From IMG/VR virus record IMGVR_UViG_3300023178_003305, positions 1 to 24,585 of that record: a stretch of 24,585 nt of DNA; one strand, written 5' to 3'. Position numbers and translations under genes: made by a program. The stretch's first letter is position 1. The number at the start of each line of letters is the position of its first letter. The notes beneath the pieces were generated by a model. That model had not been told where the DNA came from and made no database searches. It saw nothing but the letters and a program-made list of their open reading frames with translations. Positions 1 through 6,178 of this stretch are shown here, piece after piece. The stretch is from a virus.

Positions 1-2
1 CA

Positions 3-758
3 GGTTGTGTGTTGGAACGCTATGGTCAAAAATACAAAGAAAGCAATAAGATGGAACTGGTCCACGAGATGCGACTACGTATGGTAAAGTCGCCCGACTT
101 TACAAGCAAAAATATTTGGGCCGCAATACTTTACAAAGATACTGTGGAGCGTGGTATGGTTCCTGTGCTAAAAGCCAAAGGCATAGAAGCGTATCTAAAA
201 ATAGACAGCGGCTGTGAAGACAACGGATATCTAAAATACTTCCGTTGGAACGAAATGACAGACTTTGCAAAGGAACATGGCTGCACAGGAACTAAGATGC
301 GTAGTATTGTAAAGTCGGACAAAGACCTATCAATGATATTGGATCAGCAGTTTGCACTAGCCGAAGGCATATACGGTGAAGGACTGATGCCTATCGTTGA
401 ACCAGAAATACCTATTGAACATCCAGACAAAGAACTTTACGAATACAAACTTCGTGATGAACTTGCAGAAAGATTAGATGCTTTCCGAGGACGTTGTATA
501 TTGAAACTGACATTGCCTGAACAGGATGACTTTTATTCCGGTATAATCCCACACGATCGTGTTGAACGGGTTGTTGGATTGTCAGGTGGATACAGCACAG
601 AAGAAGCCTGTAGGAGATTGAGAAGACAGCGTGGAATGACAGCAAGTTTTTCAAGAGGATTGAGTGAAGGTTTGTTTGCATCACAAACTGATGAAGAGTT
701 CAATGAACATATAACTAAAAACATACACATGATAAGGGAGGCTGGCAATGGCATATAA
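3..758 (+). CDS. Fructose-bisphosphate aldolase class I, 5' end missing
   Basis: Glycolytic/gluconeogenic aldolase that cleaves or forms fructose 1,6-bisphosphate through a Schiff base. Numbering from the GTG at 9, the class I pattern of the bacterial Fda type is visible: LKID (K64), PIVEPEI (E131, E133), the ILKLTLP segment with the probable Schiff-base lysine K166, and the phosphate-binding LSGGYS at 191-196. Alignment from memory to the staphylococcal enzyme implies about 35 residues, including the N-terminal AALDQSGGS region, lie before the window. The frame is open to base 3, so the GTG at 9 is probably not the start. The C-terminus overlaps the next gene by 11 bases. Aldolase in a phage would be an auxiliary metabolic gene steering host carbon flux. 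Family call is firm; activity is inferred. Confidence 0.9.
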   Translation, partial: GCVLERYGQKYKESNKMELVHEMRLRMVKSPDFTSKNIWAAILYKDTVERGMVPVLKAKGIEAYLKIDSGCEDNGYLKYFRWNEMTDFAKEHGCTGTKMRSIVKSDKDLSMILDQQFALAEGIYGEGLMPIVEPEIPIEHPDKELYEYKLRDELAERLDAFRGRCILKLTLPEQDDFYSGIIPHDRVERVVGLSGGYSTEEACRRLRRQRGMTASFSRGLSEGLFASQTDEEFNEHITKNIHMIREAGNGI

Positions 759-1173
759 AACAAGCGCAAACCTATTTGAAGTAGGAGACTTTATCAGTCA
801 CGCAGGTAACAAACTACCATGGAAGATTGAATGTGATGCAATCCGTCCAGAGTGGTGGGATGGACTAGCACGTATGGTTATGGATTATCAAGAAAGACCA
901 TTTTACAAAGCAGTGGGTATTCCAAGAGGCGGAATACCATTTGCACAAGCTATGAACAAATATGCAAGTGGTGATCCCAATGATCAGATTATGATTTGTG
1001 ATGATGTGTTTACCACAGGCACAAGTTTTAAGGAGTTCATACGAGAAAACTATCCTGACTGGACAATGGGTCAGGGCTATCGTTGGGTGGTGTTTGCAAG
1101 GCAACCTTGTTATGAACATCCTCATCATGTGCGAGCCTTGTTTACAATGCCCAAGCCTCCATACAAACGGTAA
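748..1173 (+). CDS. Phosphoribosyltransferase-domain protein
   Basis: Type I phosphoribosyltransferase fold. The PRPP-binding signature lies at residues 82-93 (MICDDVFTTGTS: hydrophobic strand, two Asp, then TTGTS). GIPRGGIPFA at 57-66 matches the pyrophosphate-binding loop of orotate or uracil-type PRTases. At 141 aa it is shorter than OprT or Upp, so the substrate cannot be named; nucleotide salvage is the general expectation. The ATG at 748 has a strong GGGAGG upstream and overlaps the aldolase end by 11 bases, so the two are probably co-transcribed. Small PRTases of this kind occur in marine T4-like phages. Confidence 0.8.
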   Translation: MAYKTSANLFEVGDFISHAGNKLPWKIECDAIRPEWWDGLARMVMDYQERPFYKAVGIPRGGIPFAQAMNKYASGDPNDQIMICDDVFTTGTSFKEFIRENYPDWTMGQGYRWVVFARQPCYEHPHHVRALFTMPKPPYKR

Positions 1174-1190
1174 CTGCTACAATATAACAC

Positions 1191-1203
1191 ACCCTAGTAG
1201 GGT
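1191..1203. promoter_or_regulatory. 13-bp palindrome abutting a -35 box
   Basis: ACCCTAGTAGGGT is a perfect palindrome around a central G. Its last base is the first T of the TTGACT -35 box at 1203. The odd centre and short arms fit a protein-binding operator better than a terminator. No binding protein can be named. Confidence 0.4.
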
Positions 1204-1231
1204 TGACTTTACACTGCTAACCTGCTATATA
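1203..1231 (+). promoter_or_regulatory. Sigma70-type promoter, extended -10
   Basis: TTGACT (1203-1208), a 17-base spacer, then TATATA (1226-1231) preceded by TGC (extended -10). The CCTGCTATA core is shared with the promoter at 5215. It lies in the only long gap before the small-membrane-protein and pseudoazurin cluster and probably drives it using host RNA polymerase. Confidence 0.65.
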
Positions 1232-1258
1232 TTAATACATAGACACACGGAGAATGAT

Positions 1259-1618
1259 ATGAATCAGAAACCAAAGCCCATTGGTTGGGCAACAACTATC
1301 ACTTCACTTCGCAGCGAACTAGGACTTATGTGGACAAGTTTTATGACTATTGAAAACTCTCCACTACGTAAACTAGATCCAAGAGTATCACATATGATAT
1401 TCCAATGCCTAGCATTTATTTGGAGTGGATTATTTGCCATTATGATTGGCAGTTACATGGCATTTGGCATCAGTGCTATATTCCATGTATGTTTGATCGC
1501 AGGTATCTTTATCACAGCAGTGATAATGAACGAATCAGACAAGCGTCCACAAGTTGTTGATCGTTTTGTAAAAGACAATGTCATCAACAGCAGAGGCATT
1601 GGAGGTGAGCATGAGTGA
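1259..1618 (+). CDS. Small two-TM membrane protein, unknown
   Basis: Not recognised. The 119-aa product has a hydrophilic N-terminus (1-45), two adjacent membrane segments (about 47-68 and 70-90) and a charged C-terminus, so it is probably an inner-membrane hairpin protein. The frame extends upstream to 998, but ATG 1259 is chosen because GGAG stands 6 bases before it and a promoter lies just upstream; the earlier part is antisense-like shadow of the PRTase gene. First gene of the 1259-3516 run; overlaps the next by 8 bases. Confidence 0.75.
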   Translation: MNQKPKPIGWATTITSLRSELGLMWTSFMTIENSPLRKLDPRVSHMIFQCLAFIWSGLFAIMIGSYMAFGISAIFHVCLIAGIFITAVIMNESDKRPQVVDRFVKDNVINSRGIGGEHE

Positions 1619-1793
1619 ACAACATAACTATTGCACTACAAAAGGTTTAGGTTGGGCATTTTTGATTGTGGCGAGTTTTATTTTATTTGTTCCAATGGGC
1701 ATGACATATGCTATGGTTGGACATGATGATTATGCACGTTACTGTAAAATGACACCTATCCTGCCGTGCTTCGGAGCAGGCGATGACTTATAA
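1611..1793 (+). CDS. Small single-TM protein, unknown
   Basis: A 60-aa protein with one membrane segment (about 11-33) and three cysteines, one before and two after it. The ATG at 1611 is preceded by GGAGGTGAGC, an excellent ribosome binding site that lies inside the end of the previous gene. Function unknown. Its place before the pseudoazurin gene suggests an envelope role, but nothing in the sequence specifies one. Confidence 0.7.
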   Translation: MSEQHNYCTTKGLGWAFLIVASFILFVPMGMTYAMVGHDDYARYCKMTPILPCFGAGDDL

Positions 1794-1971
1794 CTTTTTG
1801 AACACTAACAATGGTGATGCTTTTAGTATGTCATTTGAAACTGACGAAAAGAAAAAGCAATATCTAAAAAACGCACCTAACATTGTTTGCCTAGGCGAAC
1901 AAGAATACACATTGCCTACAAGACACGTTAGGATGGCTAACAAAGAGGAGTTTGCAGGATGGGGAAGTTGA
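1783..1971 (+). CDS. Small soluble protein, unknown
   Basis: A 62-aa hydrophilic protein without recognisable motifs. The start at 1783 overlaps the previous gene by 11 bases, and GGAGCAGG at 1772-1779 can serve as ribosome binding site. Kept because it continues the tightly overlapping gene run and its codon use (ACA, GCA, CTA) matches its neighbours. Confidence 0.6.
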   Translation: MTYNFLNTNNGDAFSMSFETDEKKKQYLKNAPNIVCLGEQEYTLPTRHVRMANKEEFAGWGS

Positions 1972-2045
1972 ATCCAATATTAGATTATAAAACTCTTAGT
2001 CCTAAACTTGACTACAAAAAATGTAAGGTAACCTATGAATCCTAA
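1959..2045 (+). CDS. Candidate 28-aa small protein
   Basis: ATG at 1959 follows AGGAG (1946-1950) at a good distance and reads 28 codons to TAA at 2043-2045, overlapping the gene before by 13 bases and the gene after by 11. The product is basic (MGKLNPILDYK start), has one Cys and no recognised fold. It fills the otherwise non-coding gap between 1971 and 2035, which favours a real gene. Its size makes this uncertain. Confidence 0.45.
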   Translation: MGKLNPILDYKTLSPKLDYKKCKVTYES

Positions 2046-2247
2046 GGTAGAAGCACAAGCAGAAGCAGAACGCACATTCGAAATGTTTATGCTGTGGACA
2101 AAAAGAGTTACTATTGCAAGCATACTCTTTTTATTAACTGTCGTTGTTGGTTGCAACAGTGGAGTTGAAACAGGCAAGGGAAAAACGGGATCGCAATATA
2201 ATGGAGAACAATATTCTCCGAGTAATCTTAATGTAAAGGACAAATAA
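2035..2247 (+). CDS. Small membrane or lipoprotein, CoxIV-like N-terminus
   Basis: A 70-aa protein: acidic-basic helix 1-23, membrane segment about 24-39 ending in VVVGC (C40), then a hydrophilic Gly/Ser-rich tail. VVGC could act as a lipobox, though the 23-residue stretch before the segment is long for a signal peptide. The EAERTFEMFMLWTKR lead-in followed by a single TM also resembles the short subunit IV of alphaproteobacterial aa3 oxidases. The two readings are alternatives; neither is proven. It sits directly before the pseudoazurin gene, which makes a link to respiration attractive but inferential. Confidence 0.6.
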   Translation: MNPKVEAQAEAERTFEMFMLWTKRVTIASILFLLTVVVGCNSGVETGKGKTGSQYNGEQYSPSNLNVKDK

Positions 2248-2667
2248 ATGAAACTACTATCAATTACTATAGCAGTTTTAATGGCTATGTCTTTTCCTGT
2301 ATATGCAGGAGATATCGCTATTGAAATGCTAAACAAAAGAGACGATGGAGCCAAGATGGTTTATGGTACCGACATTGCAAGAGTAGAAGTTGGTACTACA
2401 ATTACATGGATTCCAACATCAAAAGGTCATAATGTAGAATTTATCGCAGGCCCAGATGATTGGGAAGCACCAAAGAAATCTAAATTAGGCAAAGAGTATG
2501 CATATACATTTGATACACCAGGTGTATATCTATATCAATGTACACCACATAAATCAATGGGCATGATTGCCGTTGTTGTTGTAGGTGATGGTGACAATGA
2601 TATCTCAGGTGCAAAAGTAAAAGGCAAGTCCAAGAAAAAACTAAAAGAGATCTTGGAGCAACTGTAA
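2248..2667 (+). CDS. Pseudoazurin-like blue copper protein
   Basis: Periplasmic type 1 copper electron carrier. Signal peptide 1-20 (cut after VYA). The mature protein keeps the pseudoazurin pattern: IEMLNK start, GHNVE with ligand H61, then YQCTPHKSMGM with C98, H101 and M106, giving the 3- and 5-residue Cys-His-Met spacing. The length (139 with signal) and the Lys-rich C-terminal helices also fit. Known pseudoazurins donate electrons to nitrite reductase, peroxidases or oxidases. It lies in a run with a DoxX-like gene starting right after its stop and a possible CoxIV-like gene before it. AAAGGA upstream sets the ATG. In a phage this would be an auxiliary electron-transfer gene. Confidence 0.92.
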   Translation: MKLLSITIAVLMAMSFPVYAGDIAIEMLNKRDDGAKMVYGTDIARVEVGTTITWIPTSKGHNVEFIAGPDDWEAPKKSKLGKEYAYTFDTPGVYLYQCTPHKSMGMIAVVVVGDGDNDISGAKVKGKSKKKLKEILEQL

Positions 2668-3084
2668 ATGACAACATTAGCACAGCGAATTACCTCCGCA
2701 ATTCCTGAATTCTGTATGAGCCATTGGCTCATACGGATACCACTTATCATTGTATTCTTACAGCAAGGCATCAGTAAACTACCATTCTCAGTAGAAGATG
2801 CTGAAGCAATGGACTTGCCAGCGTTGGTTTGGTGGTTTGTTGTATATGGTGAGATTGGTGCTGGTATTGGACTTGCAGTTGGTGGTATTGTTATTGTTAA
2901 AGCATTAAAAGAACTACAAGATCTAATCACACGTTTTTCAGGTATTGTGATTTGTAGTATCATGACAGGTGTTATTTGGACACTACAACCAGAAAACTTA
3001 TGGGAGTTTTTGCTATATGATCCATTCCATGTTATGTTGTGGGTTGGTGGTTTGTTCTTCGCACTAAGAGGAAACAGAACGTGA
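2668..3084 (+). CDS. DoxX-family membrane protein
   Basis: 138-aa, four-helix membrane protein (segments near 21-36, 53-77, 90-108 and 115-134). The LQQGISKLP motif at the end of helix 1 is typical of DoxX/DoxD-like proteins, which are associated with quinone or thiol redox steps in several bacteria. It starts at the base following the pseudoazurin stop, with GGAG at 2654, so it is translated from the same message. Family assignment is probable; substrate unknown. Confidence 0.75.
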   Translation: MTTLAQRITSAIPEFCMSHWLIRIPLIIVFLQQGISKLPFSVEDAEAMDLPALVWWFVVYGEIGAGIGLAVGGIVIVKALKELQDLITRFSGIVICSIMTGVIWTLQPENLWEFLLYDPFHVMLWVGGLFFALRGNRT

Positions 3085-3305
3085 AGTTTTTGATTATAGT
3101 TACAATGGCAGTAGCTGATCCGTTTATAGTTCCAATATTAGAGTTTGGATCAAAAGATGAATGCGTTAAATATGTTATGGATCCTAATAACAGTGACAGG
3201 CTTGCTGTTGAAGTTATTGCTAAGGCAGGATTCAATGATGAAATCACAGCAGTATTGTGTCTGCCAGAAACACAGGATTTAGTGGAGAGGGAAAATGAAG
3301 CCTAA
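3081..3305 (+). CDS. Small secreted two-Cys protein, GTG start
   Basis: The GTG at 3081 overlaps the previous stop (GTGA) with AGAGG upstream, giving 74 residues: a short hydrophobic leader (1-12), then a domain with Cys in ECVKYV and VLCLP that could form a disulfide. A further upstream start (3039) is possible but would overlap the DoxX gene by 46 bases. The layout (short leader, one Cys after about 30 residues, a second near the end) recurs in the small gene at 17981. Function unknown. Confidence 0.65.
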   Translation: MKFLIIVTMAVADPFIVPILEFGSKDECVKYVMDPNNSDRLAVEVIAKAGFNDEITAVLCLPETQDLVERENEA

Positions 3306-3516
3306 TACAAAATTTGAACTTAGTGTAAATGATATTGAGATTATAGAATCTGCACTTAGAGCAAAAGCAGGACGCCGTGGAATGAAAATACTCACAGGCG
3401 AAGGTGACTATAAGAGGCTCAAAGGAGAAGCAGAGGAAATAATGGATTTGCTTGGAAGACTACATCAACAAAAGATTTGGTATCGTCCTAAAGAGCAAAC
3501 TTATGTAGGTGGATAG
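3295..3516 (+). CDS. Small conserved-type phage protein, unknown
   Basis: A 73-aa hydrophilic, probably helical protein beginning KPNTKFELSVNDIEIIE. Proteins with this type of opening are common small unknowns in marine T4-like phages (from memory). The ATG lies inside the last codons of the preceding gene (11-base overlap). Last gene of the 1259-3516 run, followed by an inverted repeat. Confidence 0.65.
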   Translation: MKPNTKFELSVNDIEIIESALRAKAGRRGMKILTGEGDYKRLKGEAEEIMDLLGRLHQQKIWYRPKEQTYVGG

Positions 3517-3534
3517 TGTTGCATTTATGCAACA
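3517..3534 (+). terminator. Hairpin after the pseudoazurin operon
   Basis: TGTTGCAT and ATGCAACA form a perfect 8-bp stem around TT, starting one base after the stop codon of the previous gene. The following TTGTAATCTTT is only weakly T-rich, so it could be an inefficient terminator or an mRNA 3'-end stabiliser. Confidence 0.45.
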
Positions 3535-3580
3535 TTGTAATCTTTGTGCCTTCATTTTGTGCAGATGCAGTAACTTAAGG

Positions 3581-3588
3581 TATAAATA
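3581..3588 (+). promoter_or_regulatory. T4-type late promoter, perfect TATAAATA
   Basis: An exact match to the T4 late consensus octamer, in a 145-base non-coding gap upstream of the porin-like gene. T4 late transcripts begin roughly 6-8 bases after the octamer, so the message would start around 3594-3596, just before the hairpin at 3597. Confidence 0.75.
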
Positions 3589-3596
3589 AAACAGCG

Positions 3597-3626
3597 AAAG
3601 GGCAAGCGGTTAAAAACTTGCCCTTT
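3597..3626 (+). promoter_or_regulatory. 5'-terminal mRNA hairpin of the porin-like gene
   Basis: AAAGGGCAAG and CTTGCCCTTT make a perfect 10-bp stem with a 10-base loop. It begins at the predicted transcript start from the TATAAATA at 3581 and has no T-run after it, so a 5' stabiliser fits better than a terminator. Confidence 0.55.
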
Positions 3627-3661
3627 GCTTTATAAACACATAATAAAGAAGGAAAAATATT

Positions 3662-4444
3662 ATGCGCAAGGTATTTACCATTTTAGCAGCAACCCTGTTC
3701 GCAGGCGCTGCATTCGCAGAAGCACCGGCAATGGGTCCAGTGTTATCAGGCGAAGTAGAACTAAAGTTTACCCAAGACGCTAATGACGACTGGGGCGGAG
3801 CAATGGGTTTAGACCTAGGTGTTGACGCAGCAGGTCTAGCATCAGTAGACTTAGACTTCAGTGCAACTGACGGAAACGCAGTAGCACTTGATAACTGGAC
3901 AGTTGGTACAACTGTGAACAGCATTGGAATCGCAATTGGTGACGACAATGGTGTTATGCCAGACGCAGAAGGCAACCACACATTAGCAGCACCAGCAATG
4001 ACTGAATCAGTCAAAGTAACAGCAGGTTCTGCAAACGTAGCAGTTGGTTTCTCAAACTGGGGCAGCGATATCACAGACTTGAGCAACATTCAAGGTTCAT
4101 ATGATATTGATGCAGGTGTAGCACAAGTTACAGCAGGCTTAGACTACAACTTGGACAGTGAAAACACTGTACTAGGTGCAGGCGTAAGTGGATTTGGTGT
4201 AGGCTCAATGTCATTAGGTGGTGCAGCTACTTATGATATGGATGCTGAAAAATTTGCATACGAAGGCACACTTGGTTTAGCAGGTTTAACAGGTTATATG
4301 AACGGTGACCAAGATGACGCACTACAAAACATTGGTGGTGATTACACATATATGTTAGGTGGAGCAGAACTTAACGGTGGCGTTAACTATAACATGGATT
4401 CAGAAGAATTCACACCGCAAGTAACTGTTGGTTTTAGCTTCTAA
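3662..4444 (+). CDS. Porin-like outer-membrane beta-barrel protein
   Basis: Signal peptide 1-19 (cut after AFA). The rest is an acidic, Gly-rich succession of alternating strands (VELKFTQD, MGLDLGVD, VTAGLDYNL, VGFSF) typical of a Gram-negative porin. The final residue is Phe in VGFSF, the C-terminal aromatic signature recognised by the BAM complex. At 260 aa it could form a barrel of about 12-16 strands. It is monocistronic: late promoter 3581, 5' hairpin 3597, SD AAGGA before ATG 3662, and a strong terminator at 4465. That arrangement suggests high late expression. It could alter host permeability or mask phage receptors; the role is unknown. Codon use resembles its neighbours. Confidence 0.75.
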   Translation: MRKVFTILAATLFAGAAFAEAPAMGPVLSGEVELKFTQDANDDWGGAMGLDLGVDAAGLASVDLDFSATDGNAVALDNWTVGTTVNSIGIAIGDDNGVMPDAEGNHTLAAPAMTESVKVTAGSANVAVGFSNWGSDITDLSNIQGSYDIDAGVAQVTAGLDYNLDSENTVLGAGVSGFGVGSMSLGGAATYDMDAEKFAYEGTLGLAGLTGYMNGDQDDALQNIGGDYTYMLGGAELNGGVNYNMDSEEFTPQVTVGFSF

Positions 4445-4464
4445 GCAAAAAAACAATAACAAGG

Positions 4465-4488
4465 AAAGCACCTTCGGGTGCTTTTTTT
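4465..4488 (+). terminator. Rho-independent terminator with TTCG loop
   Basis: AAAGCACC-TTCG-GGTGCTTT forms an 8-bp stem with a UUCG tetraloop, and the T-run continues to 4488. It closes the porin-like gene unit. Confidence 0.93.
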
Positions 4489-4493
4489 ATGGC

Positions 4494-4499
4494 TAAATA
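4494..4499 (+). promoter_or_regulatory. Late promoter core (TAAATA)
   Basis: CTAAATA directly after the terminator and 31 bases before the thermonuclease ATG. It is followed by the leader element GGAGAGGGCAATG that is also found at 17806. It shares the TAAATA core of the T4 late octamer but not its first TA. Confidence 0.5.
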
Positions 4500-4524
4500 A
4501 TGTGGGCATATAAAGGAGAGGGCA

Positions 4525-4995
4525 ATGCAGCAGAACAAATATGACGTGACAGTCATTAAAGTAGTTGATGGAGATACAGTAGACGTAGATATAGATCTAG
4601 GTTTTGGCGTGACACTTAAAGATGAACGTGTTCGCATCATGGGCATTGATACACCAGAATCACGCACCAGAGATAAAGTAGAAGACTTATTTGGCGAAGC
4701 AGCCAAAGCAAGACTTAAAGAACTTATGAAAGATGGCGGTAAACTAATTACTACAGAAGATCGTAAAGGCGAGGACATGAAGGGTAAATTTGGCCGTATC
4801 TTGGGAGACTTTGAAGTAGGTGATAAACGTGTAACAGACATTATGATAGAAGAAGGTCATGCAGTAGCTTACTTTGGAGGTAGCAAAGAAGAAATTCAAA
4901 TGAAGCACATGGCCAATAGAGAGAAGTTGTTGCGTGAAGGAGTGGTAAGTAAAGAAGCATACGAAGAAGCTCAAAAACTTATGGAAGGAAAATAA
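4525..4995 (+). CDS. Thermonuclease (SNase-family) protein
   Basis: Staphylococcal-nuclease-like OB fold that hydrolyses DNA or RNA with calcium. The active-site set is complete by alignment: VDGDT (D17), RVRIMGIDTPES (R37, D42, E45) and GKFGRIL (R91), matching SNase D21, R35, D40, E43 and R87. There is no signal peptide, so it acts in the cytoplasm or is packaged. Length (156 aa) and the YDVTVIKVVDGDTVDV opening are typical of thermonucleases in marine T4-like phages. Strong AAAGGAGAGGG ribosome binding site. It is followed without a gap by the next gene (TAATG). Confidence 0.9.
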   Translation: MQQNKYDVTVIKVVDGDTVDVDIDLGFGVTLKDERVRIMGIDTPESRTRDKVEDLFGEAAKARLKELMKDGGKLITTEDRKGEDMKGKFGRILGDFEVGDKRVTDIMIEEGHAVAYFGGSKEEIQMKHMANREKLLREGVVSKEAYEEAQKLMEGK

Positions 4996-5228
4996 TGTTT
5001 AACACTCGACCAAGTACAATTAATGAAGTAAATGGTTGGGTATCGAAAAGATTAAGTGCAGCTCGAGATGAATTAAGTAGAACTGATAAAGACGATCCTT
5101 TGTATGAATACTTGTTAGAAAGAATAGCTTATCTAGAAAAATTTATAGATGCCCGCAGCAAACTAATTGGAAAAAAATTACCAGAATCAAAAAGAAATGC
5201 ATGGCTGAAAAAACTTGACAAACTATAA
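4995..5228 (+). CDS. Small helical protein, unknown
   Basis: A 77-aa charged, predicted all-helical protein (two long helices around 8-25 and 35-55) with a basic C-terminus. Its ATG shares one base with the thermonuclease stop, so it is translationally coupled to it. No motif is recognised. Its last codons carry the -35 box of the promoter at 5215. Confidence 0.7.
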   Translation: MFNTRPSTINEVNGWVSKRLSAARDELSRTDKDDPLYEYLLERIAYLEKFIDARSKLIGKKLPESKRNAWLKKLDKL

Positions 5229-5242
5229 ACTCCTGCTATACT
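5215..5242 (+). promoter_or_regulatory. Sigma70-type promoter, extended -10
   Basis: TTGACA (5215-5220), a 16-base spacer and TATACT (5237-5242), with TGC just before the -10. The same CCTGCTATA core appears at 1221. Drives the gene at 5273; predicted start near 5249. Confidence 0.7.
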
Positions 5243-5271
5243 AGTAAAGTAATAACAACACAGGAGTTTAT
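5225..5271 (+). repeat. 11-bp inverted repeat pairing with the ribosome binding site
   Basis: ATAAACTCCTG (5225-5235) and CAGGAGTTTAT (5261-5271) are exact reverse complements separated by 25 bases. The right arm contains the AGGAG Shine-Dalgarno of the gene at 5273. The left arm lies upstream of the -10 box, so it is present only in read-through RNA and absent from RNA started at the local promoter. Confidence 0.75.
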
Positions 5272-5272
5272 T

Positions 5273-5638
5273 ATGAGTATGCATCTTGTAGGTCCTTATA
5301 TGACCACAACTAACTACAAGAAACGCAAACAAAAAGGTCTCACCAAGAGAGACCGTCAAGCACAAATCGATCACGAGAAATGGCTAGTATCAATGGGTGT
5401 AGGCAAATCACCAAAGCAAGACTATCGTGCGCCTATGCCAGATTATTCTTCACCATCGGGCAACAAGATTCCAACTAGTGATCGCATTGATGGTCATGCA
5501 CCACAAAGAGAACGCAATGTATATTCAGGCGAACGCACATTGCTAGGTGTAGCTACAATGCACAAATCTAACATGGTACCAGTATTTGCGGACAAGAAAG
5601 AAGATGCAAAAGACATTGCCGCAATGCGCAGAAATTAA
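5273..5638 (+). CDS. Conserved-type marine phage protein, unknown
   Basis: A 121-aa basic, soluble protein opening MSMHLVGPYMTTTNYKKRK and rich in Pro and charged residues; probably partly disordered. Proteins with this opening recur in marine T4-like phages as unknowns (from memory). AGGAG at 5262 sets the start and lies in the arm of an inverted repeat, so translation may depend on which promoter made the RNA. The downstream hydrolase gene follows after 9 bases. Confidence 0.75.
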   Translation: MSMHLVGPYMTTTNYKKRKQKGLTKRDRQAQIDHEKWLVSMGVGKSPKQDYRAPMPDYSSPSGNKIPTSDRIDGHAPQRERNVYSGERTLLGVATMHKSNMVPVFADKKEDAKDIAAMRRN

Positions 5639-5647
5639 GAGGCAGCA

Positions 5648-6163
5648 ATGAAAAAACTACTAGCACTTCTGGTCGTATGGACTATGTGTTCTAGCGCAAC
5701 ACAGGCACAAGACGAACTTATCACAGAAGAAACTTATCCAGAGCATTACTGTATGGCTCTAAACATTTATTATGAAGCACGAGGTAGCAACCTTGCAGAC
5801 AAAGTAGCAGTCAGCGATGTTGTGCTCAATCGTGTAAATGATAATCGCTATCCTAATACAGTATGCAAAGTGGTAAAACAAGGCAAACAAAAGCCAAGTT
5901 GGAAAGATCCTAATGTAATGGTTATGGTGCGCAATGCGTGTCAGTTTAGTTGGTATTGTGATGGTAAGGCAGACAATCCACAAGAAGATGATCGTTGGGT
6001 TGAAGCACAAATGCTGGCTTGGAGTATTATGGAATATGAAAAATATCGTGGTATCACAGAAGGTGCAACACATTATCACGCTACATATGTAAGTCCAAAA
6101 TGGGCAAAAGATATGCAATTAGTAGGCAGAATAGGTGCGCATATATTCTACCGTTGGGAATAG
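5648..6163 (+). CDS. Cell-wall hydrolase, SleB/CwlJ (Hydrolase_2) type
   Basis: Exported peptidoglycan hydrolase, the likely endolysin. Signal peptide 1-20 (cut after TQA). The catalytic core has NIYYEARG with probable catalytic E43, DVVLNRV, ACQFSWYCDG and a late ATHYHA motif, the order seen in SleB-type lytic enzymes. At 171 aa it is a bare catalytic domain. Its own signal peptide implies Sec export, so it may not need a classical holin to reach the wall. Ribosome binding site AAGAGGCAGC before ATG 5648. SleB-like hydrolases are frequent in marine T4-like phages. Confidence 0.88.
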   Translation: MKKLLALLVVWTMCSSATQAQDELITEETYPEHYCMALNIYYEARGSNLADKVAVSDVVLNRVNDNRYPNTVCKVVKQGKQKPSWKDPNVMVMVRNACQFSWYCDGKADNPQEDDRWVEAQMLAWSIMEYEKYRGITEGATHYHATYVSPKWAKDMQLVGRIGAHIFYRWE

Positions 6164-6165
6164 GT

Positions 6166-6171
6166 TAAATA
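6166..6171 (+). promoter_or_regulatory. Late promoter core (TAAATA) close to ATG
   Basis: GGTTAAATA ends 7 bases before ATG 6179. There is no Shine-Dalgarno between them, so a transcript from here would begin at or next to the start codon. Confidence 0.45.
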
Positions 6172-6178
6172 TTATGTA

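Noticed and set aside
998-1258. Upstream extension of the membrane protein frame at 1259
   Set aside because: It overlaps the PRTase gene in another frame, and promoter and SD both point to ATG 1259.
3610-4089. Minus-strand open frame in the porin-like gene
   Set aside because: Antisense shadow; the plus frame has signal peptide, promoter, SD and terminator.
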